A stretch of 64,000 nucleotides of DNA from Parvibaculaceae bacterium PLY_AMNH_Bact1 (GCA_032881465.1 CP126168.1:2977501-3041500); one strand, 5' to 3'. Shown: positions 17,894-27,341, counted from the first letter of the stretch. The notes: a model not told the origin generated them from the sequence alone. Translations and numbers: made by a program.

Positions 17894-19165
17894 TTATGCC
17901 GCAGCTTCGTCGTCAAGACCATAGGCCGAATGGAGAGCCCGCACCGCGAGCTCCGTATACTCTGCGGAAATCAGAACACTCACCTTGATTTCTGATGTGG
18001 AAATCACTTGGAGATTGATGCCCTTGTCCGCAAGCGTCTGGAACATTTTTTGAGCAACACCTGCATGTGACCGCATACCGATACCGATGACCGATACTTT
18101 CACCACATCCGTATCGCTCAGAATTTGCTCATACCCGATCATATCGCATGCTGCCTCAATAACAGCGACGGCCCGCTCCAGGTCCGCAACGGGCACGGTG
18201 AACGTCAAATCTGTGCGTTCGCCGTCCTCAGAAACATTCTGCACAATCATATCAACATTAATGGCAGCATCAGCCAGTGGACCAAAGATACGCGCCGCAA
18301 CACCAGGCTGGTCAGCAACTTTGATCAAGGTGATCTTGGCTTCGTCTTTCGTATAGGCAATGCCACTTACGACTTCTTGTTCCACGATTTCTTCCTCGCC
18401 ACAGACAAGTGTCCCCGGACCAACATAAGACGATCCGCTTCCGGTTCCTTGAGGTGAATCAGGTGCATCAAAACTTGAGCGAACCTGAAGGCGCACATTG
18501 TGCACCATTGCCAGTTCTACGGACCTTGTCTGTAGAACCTTGGCACCAAGCGACGCCATTTCGAGCATCTCTTCATAACTTATTTTATCGAGTTTCTTTG
18601 CTTTCGAAACAATGCGTGGGTCTGTTGTGTAGACCCCATCCACATCTGTGTAGATGTCACACCGCTCTGCATTGAGCGCCGCGGCCACGGCCACTGCACT
18701 CGTATCAGACCCTCCGCGCCCAAGCGTCGCAATGCGCCCGTCGGGGCTAATGCCCTGGAACCCGGCAATAACGGCAACCTGTCCCTGGTCGATCCTCTCA
18801 CCGAGCTTCGTGGCGTCAATGTCAGCAATCCGCGCAGCGCCATGGGCGTCATCTGTCAGAATGGGGATCTGCCAGCCAAGCCAGGAGCGTGCTGATACCC
18901 CCATCTCTTGGAGGGTAATCGCCAAAAGCCCGACAGAGATCTGCTCACCAGCAGAAACGACTGCGTCATATTCCCGCGCGTCATGAAGAGAAGCTGCTTC
19001 TTTAGTCCATGTAACCAGCTGATTTGTTGTACCCGCCATGGCAGACACAACGACAGCAACCTGATGACCCGCCGCAACTTCACGCTTCACATGGGTCGCC
19101 ACATTGCTGATCCGCTCTAGATCAGCAACTGATGTACCACCAAATTTCATGACCAGTCGGGCCAT
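17894..19165 (-). CDS. lysC: Aspartate kinase
   Basis: 423-aa aspartokinase, first step of the Lys/Thr/Met pathway. Starts MARLVMKFGGTSVADL with the kinase KFGGTS motif; GRGGSDTSAVAVAAAL and the DVDGVYTTDPRIV segment are typical. Two C-terminal ACT domains (about 265-400, beginning ITLIKVADQPGVAARIF) predict feedback inhibition by lysine and/or threonine. Divergent from ubiG. Confidence 0.97.
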   Translation of the reverse strand: MARLVMKFGGTSVADLERISNVATHVKREVAAGHQVAVVVSAMAGTTNQLVTWTKEAASLHDAREYDAVVSAGEQISVGLLAITLQEMGVSARSWLGWQIPILTDDAHGAARIADIDATKLGERIDQGQVAVIAGFQGISPDGRIATLGRGGSDTSAVAVAAALNAERCDIYTDVDGVYTTDPRIVSKAKKLDKISYEEMLEMASLGAKVLQTRSVELAMVHNVRLQVRSSFDAPDSPQGTGSGSSYVGPGTLVCGEEEIVEQEVVSGIAYTKDEAKITLIKVADQPGVAARIFGPLADAAINVDMIVQNVSEDGERTDLTFTVPVADLERAVAVIEAACDMIGYEQILSDTDVVKVSVIGIGMRSHAGVAQKMFQTLADKGINLQVISTSEIKVSVLISAEYTELAVRALHSAYGLDDEAAA

Positions 19166-19379
19166 TATCTCTAACCTTCACGCAAGTGGCCCATACCCGG
19201 TAAGCTGACGCGGTAACTGGACCGCGTGGTCAGGCCATGCACATATACATAAACAAAAGCGGTGTGCTTCTGAGGCAAGGCCCTCATCAACCCATCCGCT
19301 TTTTGCGGGGCCATACATACTCGGATGCCCCCCCATCCGCAACATTGGCTGCATCAGTGGCCGCAGAAGGAGCGTTCAA

Positions 19380-20144
19380 GTGATCGACGTTGCTCAAAGC
19401 CCGACATCTAGCGTCGATAAGGACGAAATCGCCCGTTTTTCAGCCATGGCAGCCGAATGGTGGGATCCGAAAGGAAAATTCGCGCCACTGCACAAATTTA
19501 ATCCAACGCGCCTGGCCTTCATAAGAGAACGTGTTGTCGATCACTTTGGCCTGGAGTCAGCAAAAACTGCGCCATTCGAGGGCCTCTCCTTGCTGGACAT
19601 AGGCTGCGGTGGCGGTCTCTTGAGCGAACCCATGACCCGCCTTGGGGCAAGCGTGATCGGGGCTGACGCGGGCGACGCAAACATCAAGACCGCCAGCGTC
19701 CATGCGCAAGAACAGGGCCTCAATATTGACTACCGCGTCACCACTGCAGAAGAGCTTGCTGCAAGCGGTGCCCAATTCGACATCATTTTGAACATGGAAG
19801 TGATCGAGCATGTGGCAGACCGTGATGGGTTCCTCGTCTCCTGCTCTCAGATGCTGAAACCCGGCGGCATCCTTTTTTGCGCAACCCTCAACCGGTCATT
19901 GAAAGCCTTTGGTCTCGCAATCGTGGGGGCTGAATATGTCCTGCGCTGGCTTCCTCGCGGAACCCACGATTGGAACAAGTTCATCACACCCGCTGAGCTT
20001 TTCAAAAGCATTGAGCGCACAGGTCTCGAAGTCACCGAAGAGACCGGCGTGACTTACAATCCGCTATCTGACCGCTGGTCGCTTTCAACCGACATGGGCG
20101 TCAACTATATGATGGTGGCAACCAAACCAAAGCCCACCCCATGA
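19380..20144 (+). CDS. ubiG: Ubiquinone biosynthesis O-methyltransferase UbiG
   Basis: 254 aa. SAM-dependent methyltransferase for both O-methylations in ubiquinone synthesis. Diagnostic [20 protein letters not shown] and NPTRLAFI near the N-terminus; motif [16 protein letters not shown]; membrane-associating loop [17 protein letters not shown] start at 19380 with AGGAG 8 nt upstream. Its stop overlaps the following tetR start (ATGA). Confidence 0.96.
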   Translation: MIDVAQSPTSSVDKDEIARFSAMAAEWWDPKGKFAPLHKFNPTRLAFIRERVVDHFGLESAKTAPFEGLSLLDIGCGGGLLSEPMTRLGASVIGADAGDANIKTASVHAQEQGLNIDYRVTTAEELAASGAQFDIILNMEVIEHVADRDGFLVSCSQMLKPGGILFCATLNRSLKAFGLAIVGAEYVLRWLPRGTHDWNKFITPAELFKSIERTGLEVTEETGVTYNPLSDRWSLSTDMGVNYMMVATKPKPTP

Positions 20145-20779
20145 CCGACCCGAACATTGACCTGGAGCCAAAAAACAAGCCGCGTCAGAAACGCGCCATA
20201 GAGACCTATGAGCGAGTTCTGGACGTTGCGGCTCGTTTGCTTGAGGAAGAAGGGGTGGAGCGCATCTCCACCAATCTGATAGCTGAAAAAGCCGAAATCA
20301 CCCCTCCCACTCTCTATCGCTACTTCCCAAACAAATATGCGGTTCTGCGCGCGCTGGGCGATCGGCTCATGCAAGAGCAGAATGAAATTTTCGAACGGTT
20401 TTTGACCGATGCCGGGGACAGCATCGAGGCCCAAATCGAGGGAACCTACGAAAACCTGATGGAAACACTCCGAGTGACCGAACAGCACCCAGGCGGTCTC
20501 TCGATCATGCGCGCCCTTCGTGCCGTCCCAACGCTGCAGCAGGTCCGGCTTGCCTCCCACCATCAGGTGACCGACGAATGGGCCGAGCATCTGAGCACAC
20601 TTTTCCCCAAAATCCCCAAGGCGGAGCTCTGGATTAAAGCACGCCTGACTGTCGATATCGGGTATGCCGCCATCGAAATGGCGATGGAAGAGCAGGCAAT
20701 CTCCTCTGAGACGGTACTCCGGGAGGCCACAACGGCCATTACCGCCTATTGGCAGCAAGTCATCTCCATTTCTAAATAA
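20141..20779 (+). CDS. TetR family transcriptional regulator
   Basis: 212 aa. N-terminal TetR HTH (about 16-62: [13 protein letters not shown]-like turn and [17 protein letters not shown]), then an all-helical ligand domain. Overlaps ubiG by 4 nt, so it is co-transcribed with it. Its stop codon falls inside the left arm of a long palindrome that abuts the promoter of the next operon, so it very likely represses that cassette. Inducer unknown. Confidence 0.9.
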   Translation: MTDPNIDLEPKNKPRQKRAIETYERVLDVAARLLEEEGVERISTNLIAEKAEITPPTLYRYFPNKYAVLRALGDRLMQEQNEIFERFLTDAGDSIEAQIEGTYENLMETLRVTEQHPGGLSIMRALRAVPTLQQVRLASHHQVTDEWAEHLSTLFPKIPKAELWIKARLTVDIGYAAIEMAMEEQAISSETVLREATTAITAYWQQVISISK

Positions 20780-20828
20780 TAGTCATAACTATTATTTAGT
20801 TGACCCCTGGGCACAAATGGGCTTTTAT
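20772..20828 (+). promoter_or_regulatory. TetR operator palindrome plus promoter for the cyt c/oxidase operon
   Basis: A perfect inverted repeat with 12-bp arms (CTAAATAATAGT / ACTATTATTTAG) and a 4-nt centre occupies 20772-20799. It abuts a -35 TTGACC (20800-20805) followed by a 17-bp spacer and -10 TTTTAT (20823-20828). Repressor bound here would block RNA polymerase. The left arm includes the TetR stop codon. An alternative is an AT-rich terminator hairpin, but there is no T tract after it. Confidence 0.7.
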
Positions 20829-20866
20829 GTGCGGGCTGCACCATCGCTGCACATAGGGGACACGCA

Positions 20867-21259
20867 ATGAAACCGGCCATATTGGGCGCAAAAGCCCTTC
20901 TGCTCGCAACCGCTATGGGCCTTGCCGCCTGCGGTGAGGCGCCTCAATCCGCCGAAGAACGGGCAGCAATCATCGCTGCTGCCGAAACACGGGTGCCGAG
21001 CGACGCTGTCCTTGCCGAAAAATATGAGCGCGCCTGCCAGGCCTGTCACGCTGACCCGGAAAACGGCGCACCCCTCTCTGGAGATGTGAGAGCATGGACG
21101 CCACGGATGGAGGCACGTGGCACAGAAGGCCTTCTGCAAAGCACGCTCAACGGGTTTGAAGGCATGCCACCGCTCGGCGCCTGCCCCGATTGCGGCATAG
21201 ACGATTTTGAAAACCTGATTGCCTTTATGGCCACAAATGAAAACGGGGAAGAGAAATGA
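20867..21259 (+). CDS. Class I cytochrome c lipoprotein (c5-like)
   Basis: 130 aa. Signal peptide with lipobox LAAC (Cys22), so probably anchored to a membrane facing the periplasm. Haem-binding CQACH at 57-61; likely axial Met in GFEGMPP; an extra Cys pair in GACPDCG as in cytochrome c5. Stop overlaps the oxidase gene start (ATGA), so it is the probable electron acceptor of that oxidase. Confidence 0.88.
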   Translation: MKPAILGAKALLLATAMGLAACGEAPQSAEERAAIIAAAETRVPSDAVLAEKYERACQACHADPENGAPLSGDVRAWTPRMEARGTEGLLQSTLNGFEGMPPLGACPDCGIDDFENLIAFMATNENGEEK

Positions 21260-22638
21260 GCCTCAGCCGACGTGAGATGATGATGCAGGGCGCCGCGGTT
21301 GCAGCGCTCGCGACCGGAAAGCCTTTCTCTGCTTTCGCAGAAACACCAGCCAAAACGCAAGAACAGCGGATCAAGTGGCAGAACTGGTCAGGCGGTCAAA
21401 GCTGCCTGCCTGAAGCAAGACTTGCTCCGGCCACTGCGGCTGAAGTGGCTGAGATCATCGCGACCAGTACAAAACCCATCCGGCCGGTGGGAACCGGGCA
21501 CTCCTTTACGGCTCTAGTCCCTACCGACGGCACCATCATGTCCCTCGACCGTTTAAGCGGTGTTTTAGAGACAAACGACGAGACCATGGAAGCAACGGTG
21601 GGGGCCGGAAGCAAGCTTGGCGACCTTGGCGCTCCGCTGGAAGAAAAAGGCCAGGCGCTCATCAACATGCCCGACATCAACCGCCAAACACTGGCGGGCT
21701 CTATTTCCACATCGACCCATGGCACAGGTGAGAACTTCGGCTCACTCTCAAGCTACGTCACCGGTCTCGAGCTCGTGAGCGCCGCAGGCGAGACAATCTG
21801 GTGCGACAAGGATCAACAGCCAGACCTCTTTCAGGCAGCACGCGTCTCTCTCGGGTCACTCGGCATCATCACAAAAATTCGCCTACAAAACCGCACGCCC
21901 CACCGCATCAACAAGCGTACCTGGGTTGTGCCCTTCGATGAGATGATGGAACAAGCCGACACATTCGCGGCAGAGAACCGTAATTTTGAATTCTACTACA
22001 TTCCCTTCTCATCCATGTGTATGGGGATCAGCCACAACGAGACAGACGAACCTCTCGCCCCCTCCAGTGCCGAAGACGATGACGGTGTCATGACCCTAAA
22101 AGCGCTCGCTGACTATTTGGGCTGGGCACCATCGCTTCGCGAATATTTCATCCGGTCTGCCCTTGAGGATCTGCCGGAAGAGACGTTCGTCGACACCTCC
22201 TGGAAGGTCTATCCAAGCGACCGCAATGTGCGCTTCAACGAAATGGAGTACCACCTGCCGCGGGAAAACGCGCTTGCTGCACTCAAAGAGATACGCACGC
22301 TCGTTGAAGGAGAGAATATTGATCTCTTCTTCCCTTGGGAGTTCCGATATGTGAAGTCAGACGACATCTGGCTTTCTCCCTTTCAAGGACGAGAAAGCTG
22401 CTCCATCGCCATTCACAGATATTACGAAGAAGACTACAAACCGCTCTTCTCAGCAGTAGAACCCATTCTGCAGAAACATGGCGGCCGTCCGCACTGGGGC
22501 AAGCTGCACACGCTGAAAGCACCAGATTTCGCGACGCTCTATCCAAACTGGAATGACTTCTTGACTGTCCGGCAAGCGATGGATCCAGACGGCGTGTTTC
22601 TGAACGACCATTTGAGGGAGGTATTCGGCCTTGCATGA
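21256..22638 (+). CDS. Tat-exported FAD-linked sugar-lactone oxidase (D-arabinono-1,4-lactone oxidase family)
   Basis: 460 aa. N-terminal twin-arginine signal (LSRREMMMQGAAVAALATG), FAD_binding_4 domain (about 45-215) with GTGHSFTALV, where the His is the usual site of covalent FAD attachment, and a C-terminal ALO domain ending in RPHWGKLHTL. Members oxidise aldono-lactones or alditols. Export with its cofactor through Tat and its coupling to a cytochrome c lipoprotein suggest a periplasmic dehydrogenase feeding the respiratory chain rather than an oxygen-using oxidase. Substrate unknown. Confidence 0.88.
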   Translation: MSLSRREMMMQGAAVAALATGKPFSAFAETPAKTQEQRIKWQNWSGGQSCLPEARLAPATAAEVAEIIATSTKPIRPVGTGHSFTALVPTDGTIMSLDRLSGVLETNDETMEATVGAGSKLGDLGAPLEEKGQALINMPDINRQTLAGSISTSTHGTGENFGSLSSYVTGLELVSAAGETIWCDKDQQPDLFQAARVSLGSLGIITKIRLQNRTPHRINKRTWVVPFDEMMEQADTFAAENRNFEFYYIPFSSMCMGISHNETDEPLAPSSAEDDDGVMTLKALADYLGWAPSLREYFIRSALEDLPEETFVDTSWKVYPSDRNVRFNEMEYHLPRENALAALKEIRTLVEGENIDLFFPWEFRYVKSDDIWLSPFQGRESCSIAIHRYYEEDYKPLFSAVEPILQKHGGRPHWGKLHTLKAPDFATLYPNWNDFLTVRQAMDPDGVFLNDHLREVFGLA

Positions 22639-23950
22639 TCTCCTCAATCAGCTGAAATCTCGTTTCAATGGCTTGAGCAGGCGCTCACTCATACTGGGGA
22701 GCGGCGGCATCGCAACGCTTGGTCTGTTGGCACTATCACGGCCGGCAAAAGAAGGCGGGCCTATTGAGCCATATTTCGAAAAGCTCGGAGCCGCAGTGTC
22801 TGAGAAAGGGCTGGCGCGCCCCACCCTTGTGGTTGATCTCGCCCGCCTCGATCAGAACATTGAAGTGATGAAATCACATCTGCGACCGGACATGGGATAC
22901 CGCATTGTCGCGAAATCACTGCCATCATTGCCACTCATTCGCCATGTCATGGCAGCCGCTGACACGAACAAGCTGATGCTGTTTCATCAGCCTTTCGTCA
23001 ATCTGGTGGCAGAAAAAGAACCAAGCGCCGACGTGCTTTTGGGAAAACCCATGCCGGTTGGGGCCGCCGCTCGTTTCTATGACGAGCTGGGACCAACATC
23101 CTTTGACTCTTCCACACAATTGCAATGGCTCATCGACACACCGGAACGGCTCGCAGAATATCAAGATCTCGCGAACGCCCGTGGACAAGCAATGCGCATC
23201 AACTTGGAGTTGGATGTGGGCCTGCATCGGGGCGGTCTCACTGATCCGGCAACATTGAAACCCATCCTGGAAACCATTGACGCAGATCCACTGCTCACCT
23301 TCTCCGGCTTCATGGGCTATGACCCCCACCTGGCATCTGTGCCGGATCTCATGGGCTGGCAGGGACGGGCGATTGAAACCTCAATGGACATCTACAAGGC
23401 ATTTGTCGATGCTGCGGCTGAGCACTATGGAGACGACTGGAAACCGAAAGAGCTCACCCTCAATACCGCTGGCAGTCCCACCTACCAGCTCCACAAGGAG
23501 ACAATGCATGCCAATGAAGTTGCTGTTGGCTCCGCTCTTGTAAAGCCCACCCATTTCGATGTCTCGACACTGTCAGACCATGTGCCAGCGAGCTTCATCA
23601 CAACACCGGTCGTGAAGACTGCAGAGCGCACGGATATTCCAGGCCTTGAAGCACTTACAGGCCCGACCCGCCTCTGGGACCGGAACACGGCACAGACCTT
23701 CTTCATCTATGGCGGCAATTGGCTGGCAGAGCCAGTCTCGCCACCGGGCCTACGCACCAATGGCGTGTTTGGCCGGTCCAGCAATCAGGAAATGTTGAAC
23801 GGATCAGACATGATCGACCTCGCCGCGAACGACACGGTCGTTCTGCGTCCAACACAAAGCGAATTTGTCTTTCTACAATTTGGTGACATTCAAGTATTTG
23901 ATGGCGGAAAGATCACTGAAAGCTGGCCCGTCTTTACGCAGGGGGCATAA
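22631..23950 (+). CDS. Tat-exported DSD1/D-threonine-aldolase-like PLP-fold protein
   Basis: 439 aa. Twin-arginine-like signal (LSRRSLILGSGGIATLGLLAL), then an alanine-racemase-type barrel with the PLP lysine in RIVAKSLPS and a Ser/Gly phosphate region (LNTAGSPTY). TTG start at 22631 overlaps the oxidase gene by 8 nt and has GGGAGG 9 nt upstream. D-threonine aldolases and D-serine dehydratases carry a PSHxC metal site near the C-terminus; here the position reads LRPTQSEFVF, so the metal ligands are missing. Reaction unknown; perhaps racemase-like. Confidence 0.8.
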   Translation: MHDLLNQLKSRFNGLSRRSLILGSGGIATLGLLALSRPAKEGGPIEPYFEKLGAAVSEKGLARPTLVVDLARLDQNIEVMKSHLRPDMGYRIVAKSLPSLPLIRHVMAAADTNKLMLFHQPFVNLVAEKEPSADVLLGKPMPVGAAARFYDELGPTSFDSSTQLQWLIDTPERLAEYQDLANARGQAMRINLELDVGLHRGGLTDPATLKPILETIDADPLLTFSGFMGYDPHLASVPDLMGWQGRAIETSMDIYKAFVDAAAEHYGDDWKPKELTLNTAGSPTYQLHKETMHANEVAVGSALVKPTHFDVSTLSDHVPASFITTPVVKTAERTDIPGLEALTGPTRLWDRNTAQTFFIYGGNWLAEPVSPPGLRTNGVFGRSSNQEMLNGSDMIDLAANDTVVLRPTQSEFVFLQFGDIQVFDGGKITESWPVFTQGA

Positions 23951-23952
23951 GG

Positions 23953-24381
23953 TCAGTTCGCCTTGCTCTTATCGTCCCCGGGAAGTGGCGCAACGGAAAC
24001 GCCTTCATCTATCAGGTCTTTAGCTTCATCCAGTGTGGCTTCGCCATAGATTTCGCGCTCATCCGCCTCGCCATAGTGAATGCGGCGCGCTTCATCGGCA
24101 AACTGGTCGCCCACATAGTCGAAATTGGATTCAACATGTTCCCGCACCTTGCTCATGAACATCTGCACTTGTTCAACTGCTTCTGTAGGAGACGTGCCAC
24201 CGCTCTTTTTGCGCTTTGACGTTACAACAGAAGGGGCCATGAGTGCCTTCTGGACCTTCGTGCTTTCACAATAAGGACAGGCAACTTCCTTCGCGGCAAC
24301 CTGGGCATCAAACGCGTCTGATCCGGCAAACCAACCGTCAAACTCGTGATCCTGCTCACAGATAAGGCGATACTTAATCAT
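23953..24381 (-). CDS. DUF1178 family protein
   Basis: 142 aa. MIKYRLICEQDHEFDGWF with a CPYC pair at 36-39 is the family signature; probably zinc-binding, function unknown. The Lys/Ser-rich middle and acidic end are typical. Four nt downstream of the nitrilase gene, with which it is usually paired in alphaproteobacteria. Convergent with the PLP-protein gene. Confidence 0.9.
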   Translation of the reverse strand: MIKYRLICEQDHEFDGWFAGSDAFDAQVAAKEVACPYCESTKVQKALMAPSVVTSKRKKSGGTSPTEAVEQVQMFMSKVREHVESNFDYVGDQFADEARRIHYGEADEREIYGEATLDEAKDLIDEGVSVAPLPGDDKSKAN

Positions 24382-24384
24382 TGC

Positions 24385-25248
24385 TCATTCACCAGTGAAT
24401 TTCTCTGGCGCCATGGTAGCACGGTCATGGACAAGACTTGGAATGCGGCCTCGTGCCTCATCAATCTTCGCCGGATCAATCTCAGCCAGGATCACGCAAG
24501 GATCCGTCCCGGCTTCTGCCAGGACCTCGCCCCAGGGATCGACAATCAACGAGTGACCATAGGTCTCTCGACCATTTTCATGGGTTCCACCCTGGGCCGG
24601 CGCAAAGACAAAGCACCCTGTTTCAATAGCCCGTGCGCGAAGCAACACATGCCAGTGCGCCTCACCGGTGGGCTTCGTGAATGCCGAAGGAACGCTCAGA
24701 TACCCGCCCCCCTCCTGAGCGAGCTGCCGATAGAGATGGGGGAAACGCAAATCATAACAAACCGTCATGCCTAGTTTGCCCCCCGGACAAAGCGCTGACA
24801 GGTCCGCCAGAACCGACATCTTTCCCGCCTGATAGTTCTTTGACTCCCGGTACGCTTCGCCATTCCCAAGATCCACATCAAACATGTGGATCTTGTCATA
24901 GCGCGCCGCGATCTCACCCTCAGACGAGAGGAGAAAAGACCTGTTCGCAGCTTTGCTGTCGGCCACTTTCACGGCCAGCGACCCAATCAGAAGGTGCACG
25001 CCAAGCTCAGAGGCGAGGCCCTGAAACGCCTTGAGCGCCCGGTCCTCATCTTCAGCAACAATGTTGGCGAAAAGCCGTTTGGCCCCGAGCTCCATCAGCG
25101 CAGTTGTTTCAGGTGTTGCAATGAACCGTGCTCCACGTCGCGCTGCCTCACGGATAAGCGCAGTGGCCTCTTCAATATTCCGGTCAACATCAACACCAGT
25201 ACGCATCTGCACGCAGGCCGCGATGAACTTGTCTCTCAGAGCGCTCAC
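24385..25248 (-). CDS. Carbon-nitrogen hydrolase (Nit-type, nitrilase superfamily)
   Basis: 287 aa. Catalytic triad visible: Glu in IATPETTALME, Lys in YDKIHMFDVD, Cys in TVCYDLRFPHLYR. The Nit1/Nit2 branch removes damaged or deaminated glutathione/omega-amide metabolites, which fits the adjacent glutaredoxin gene; this assignment is by family similarity. GTG start at 25248, just after grxC. Confidence 0.9.
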   Translation of the reverse strand: MSALRDKFIAACVQMRTGVDVDRNIEEATALIREAARRGARFIATPETTALMELGAKRLFANIVAEDEDRALKAFQGLASELGVHLLIGSLAVKVADSKAANRSFLLSSEGEIAARYDKIHMFDVDLGNGEAYRESKNYQAGKMSVLADLSALCPGGKLGMTVCYDLRFPHLYRQLAQEGGGYLSVPSAFTKPTGEAHWHVLLRARAIETGCFVFAPAQGGTHENGRETYGHSLIVDPWGEVLAEAGTDPCVILAEIDPAKIDEARGRIPSLVHDRATMAPEKFTGE

Positions 25249-25251
25249 AAA

Positions 25252-25509
25252 TCACCCAGCTAGAATGGGGTCAAGCGCCCCCTTGGAATCCAGCGCGTAG
25301 AGATCGTCACAGCCACCCACATGGGTGTCCCCAATAAAAATCTGCGGCACTGTGTGCCCACCCCCTGAACGCGACATCATTTCCCGTCTCAGATCAGGGT
25401 CCATGCCCACATCAATCTCTTTAACGTTAGCGCCTTTTTGCGAAAGTAGCTTCTTCGCCTGATGACAGTAGGGGCACATCATCGTCGTATAAATCGTCAC
25501 GTCTGCCAT
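25252..25509 (-). CDS. grxC: Glutaredoxin 3
   Basis: 85 aa, dithiol glutaredoxin with CPYC at residues 13-16, the TVPQIFI cis-Pro segment and the GGCDDL glutathione-binding end. Reduces disulfides and glutathionylated proteins in the cytoplasm. Heads the grxC-nit-DUF1178 operon; comF lies upstream. Confidence 0.96.
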   Translation of the reverse strand: MADVTIYTTMMCPYCHQAKKLLSQKGANVKEIDVGMDPDLRREMMSRSGGGHTVPQIFIGDTHVGGCDDLYALDSKGALDPILAG

Positions 25510-25545
25510 CGGGTCACTCCTGGGTGGTCTTCAGATTGCGCGGGA

Positions 25546-26325
25546 TCATATAGGGGCTTCGTCCTGCGGAACAACCCGAGCGAGCGTCAGGACATCGACA
25601 CTCAAAGCCCCCTCAGCCGCCAAACGCTTCGCGCAGGCTTCCACAGTCGCCCCAGTAGTGAGCACATCGTCTATGAGCAACAGGCGTTTTCCCTCAACAT
25701 CTCCGCCTTTTCCGGGCGTTAACGCGAAGGCACCCGACACATTGCGTCGTCTGGCGGTCGCTGACAGCCCAACCTGTGCTCGTGTCGCCCGCGTCCGGAT
25801 CAACAATTCGGGAGCGCAAGGAACACCCGTCAGGCGTGAAACGGCACGCGCCATCTCCGCTGATTGGTTAAAGCGCCGCTGAAACAGCCGCGCCCGGTGC
25901 AACGGCACGGGCACAATAAGGTCCGTTTCTGCAAGCAACTCATGCCCGGCACGCACCATCCATTTTGCGAAGAGAGGCACTGCTTCCAGACGATCTCCAT
26001 ATTTCAACCGAGAAACAAGCCGACCGCTGACCTGATCATATTGAAGCGCCGCCCGCGCCCGCCCGTAAGCAGGCCTATGAGCCAGCACTTCCGCGCTCAG
26101 TGCCCCAGGTCCCGGGTCAAAAGGAAAGGGAATACCACTTACCTCGCAAAGAGGCGCCTCGACAAATGTCAGACCCTTCCAACAATCGGCGCAAACCTGC
26201 GTTTCCCCCCAAAGAGGGGCCGCACAGGACACACACCGAGGCGGCAACAGAAGATTGGCCGTCAACCGCAGTGCTTCGCGAACGGTCCGGCCAGAATGCA
26301 CGATCTGCGGTCCAAACATTGCCAT
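25546..26325 (-). CDS. ComF family phosphoribosyltransferase-like protein
   Basis: 259 aa from ATG 26325. N-terminal zinc-finger-like CVSCAAPLWGETQVCADC, then a PRTase domain with the PRPP loop LLIDDVLTTGATV. ComF proteins serve DNA uptake in competent bacteria; elsewhere their role is unclear. The open frame extends to 26535, but this overlaps the divergent methyltransferase gene and has no family similarity, so I start at 26325 (26319 also possible). Confidence 0.85.
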   Translation of the reverse strand: MAMFGPQIVHSGRTVREALRLTANLLLPPRCVSCAAPLWGETQVCADCWKGLTFVEAPLCEVSGIPFPFDPGPGALSAEVLAHRPAYGRARAALQYDQVSGRLVSRLKYGDRLEAVPLFAKWMVRAGHELLAETDLIVPVPLHRARLFQRRFNQSAEMARAVSRLTGVPCAPELLIRTRATRAQVGLSATARRRNVSGAFALTPGKGGDVEGKRLLLIDDVLTTGATVEACAKRLAAEGALSVDVLTLARVVPQDEAPI

Positions 26326-26402
26326 GGACGGAGCATAAGCTGAGACGCTCACAGTGCGAAAGCAAACTTGCACGGGCAGCCCAGATTGCCATAGTGCGCA
26401 GT

Positions 26403-27326
26403 ATGACTTCTGCCGTTGCCCCATTTGACCGCCAACTTGTCGCCCGCCATCGTGCGCGTGCGGCAAAAAACTTTTCGGCGGCGGATTTTCTGGTCCGCCG
26501 GGCAGGCGAGGAGATTGGTGGGCGGCTAGAGACAACCAACCGCACCTTTCAGACAGCTCTTGACCTCGGGTGCCACAATGGCCTGCTTGCCCGTGACATT
26601 CTTAAAGCCGCCGGTGTGGAAACAATCATCTCTGCCGACCTGTCTCCATCAATGGCCGTTCAGGCACCCGCCCCCAGCATTGCGGCAGACGAAGAGTTTC
26701 TTCCCGTCCGGCTGGGTTCGCTCGATCTTGTTACCAGCGCACTGTCACTTCACTGGGTGAACGACCTGCCCGGAACCCTCCTACAAGTAAGGCAGGCTCT
26801 GAAACCCGATGGCCTCTTTCTCACCGCACTTTTTGGCGGCGAAACACTGCATGAATTACGCGATGTCCTCATGCAGGCAGAAGCAGAGTGTGAGGGGGGT
26901 GTCTCACCACGCGTCTCTCCTTTCGCAGATGTGCGTGATCTAGGCGGGCTTCTCCAACGCAGCGGCTTCGCGCTGCCTGTCGTCGATGCAGACCAGATCA
27001 TCGTCCGCTACGACACGATCTTCAACCTGATGGACGATCTGCGTGCCATGGGCGAAACCAACGCGATTGCCGCACGCAGAAAGACTCCGCTCAAGCGCGC
27101 CACCTTGATGCGGGCCGCTCAACTATACCAGGAGAAACATGCCGACCCAGATGGGCGCATTAGAGCCACCTTTGAGATCCTGTACGCAACAGGTTGGGCA
27201 CCTCACGAAAGTCAGCAGAAACCGATGCGGCCTGGCACAGCAGCTATGCGTTTAGCCGATGCGTTGAAGACAGACGAGTTAAGCACGGGTGAAAAAGCAC
27301 CCCGTTCGGATAGCAAGAACTCTTAA
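26403..27326 (+). CDS. SAM-dependent methyltransferase (BioC/NDUFAF5-like)
   Basis: 307 aa from ATG 26403 (MTSAVAPFDRQLV). Motif I ALDLGCHNGLLAR, later SALSLHWVNDLPGTL, typical of the BioC-like group to which the mitochondrial complex I assembly factor NDUFAF5 belongs. Divergent from comF by ~77 bp, a neighbourhood common in alphaproteobacteria. The open frame to 26100 is discounted because it overlaps comF. Substrate uncertain (complex I subunit or malonyl-ACP). Confidence 0.85.
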   Translation: MTSAVAPFDRQLVARHRARAAKNFSAADFLVRRAGEEIGGRLETTNRTFQTALDLGCHNGLLARDILKAAGVETIISADLSPSMAVQAPAPSIAADEEFLPVRLGSLDLVTSALSLHWVNDLPGTLLQVRQALKPDGLFLTALFGGETLHELRDVLMQAEAECEGGVSPRVSPFADVRDLGGLLQRSGFALPVVDADQIIVRYDTIFNLMDDLRAMGETNAIAARRKTPLKRATLMRAAQLYQEKHADPDGRIRATFEILYATGWAPHESQQKPMRPGTAAMRLADALKTDELSTGEKAPRSDSKNS

Positions 27327-27341
27327 GCTAGCTAGGATGCG

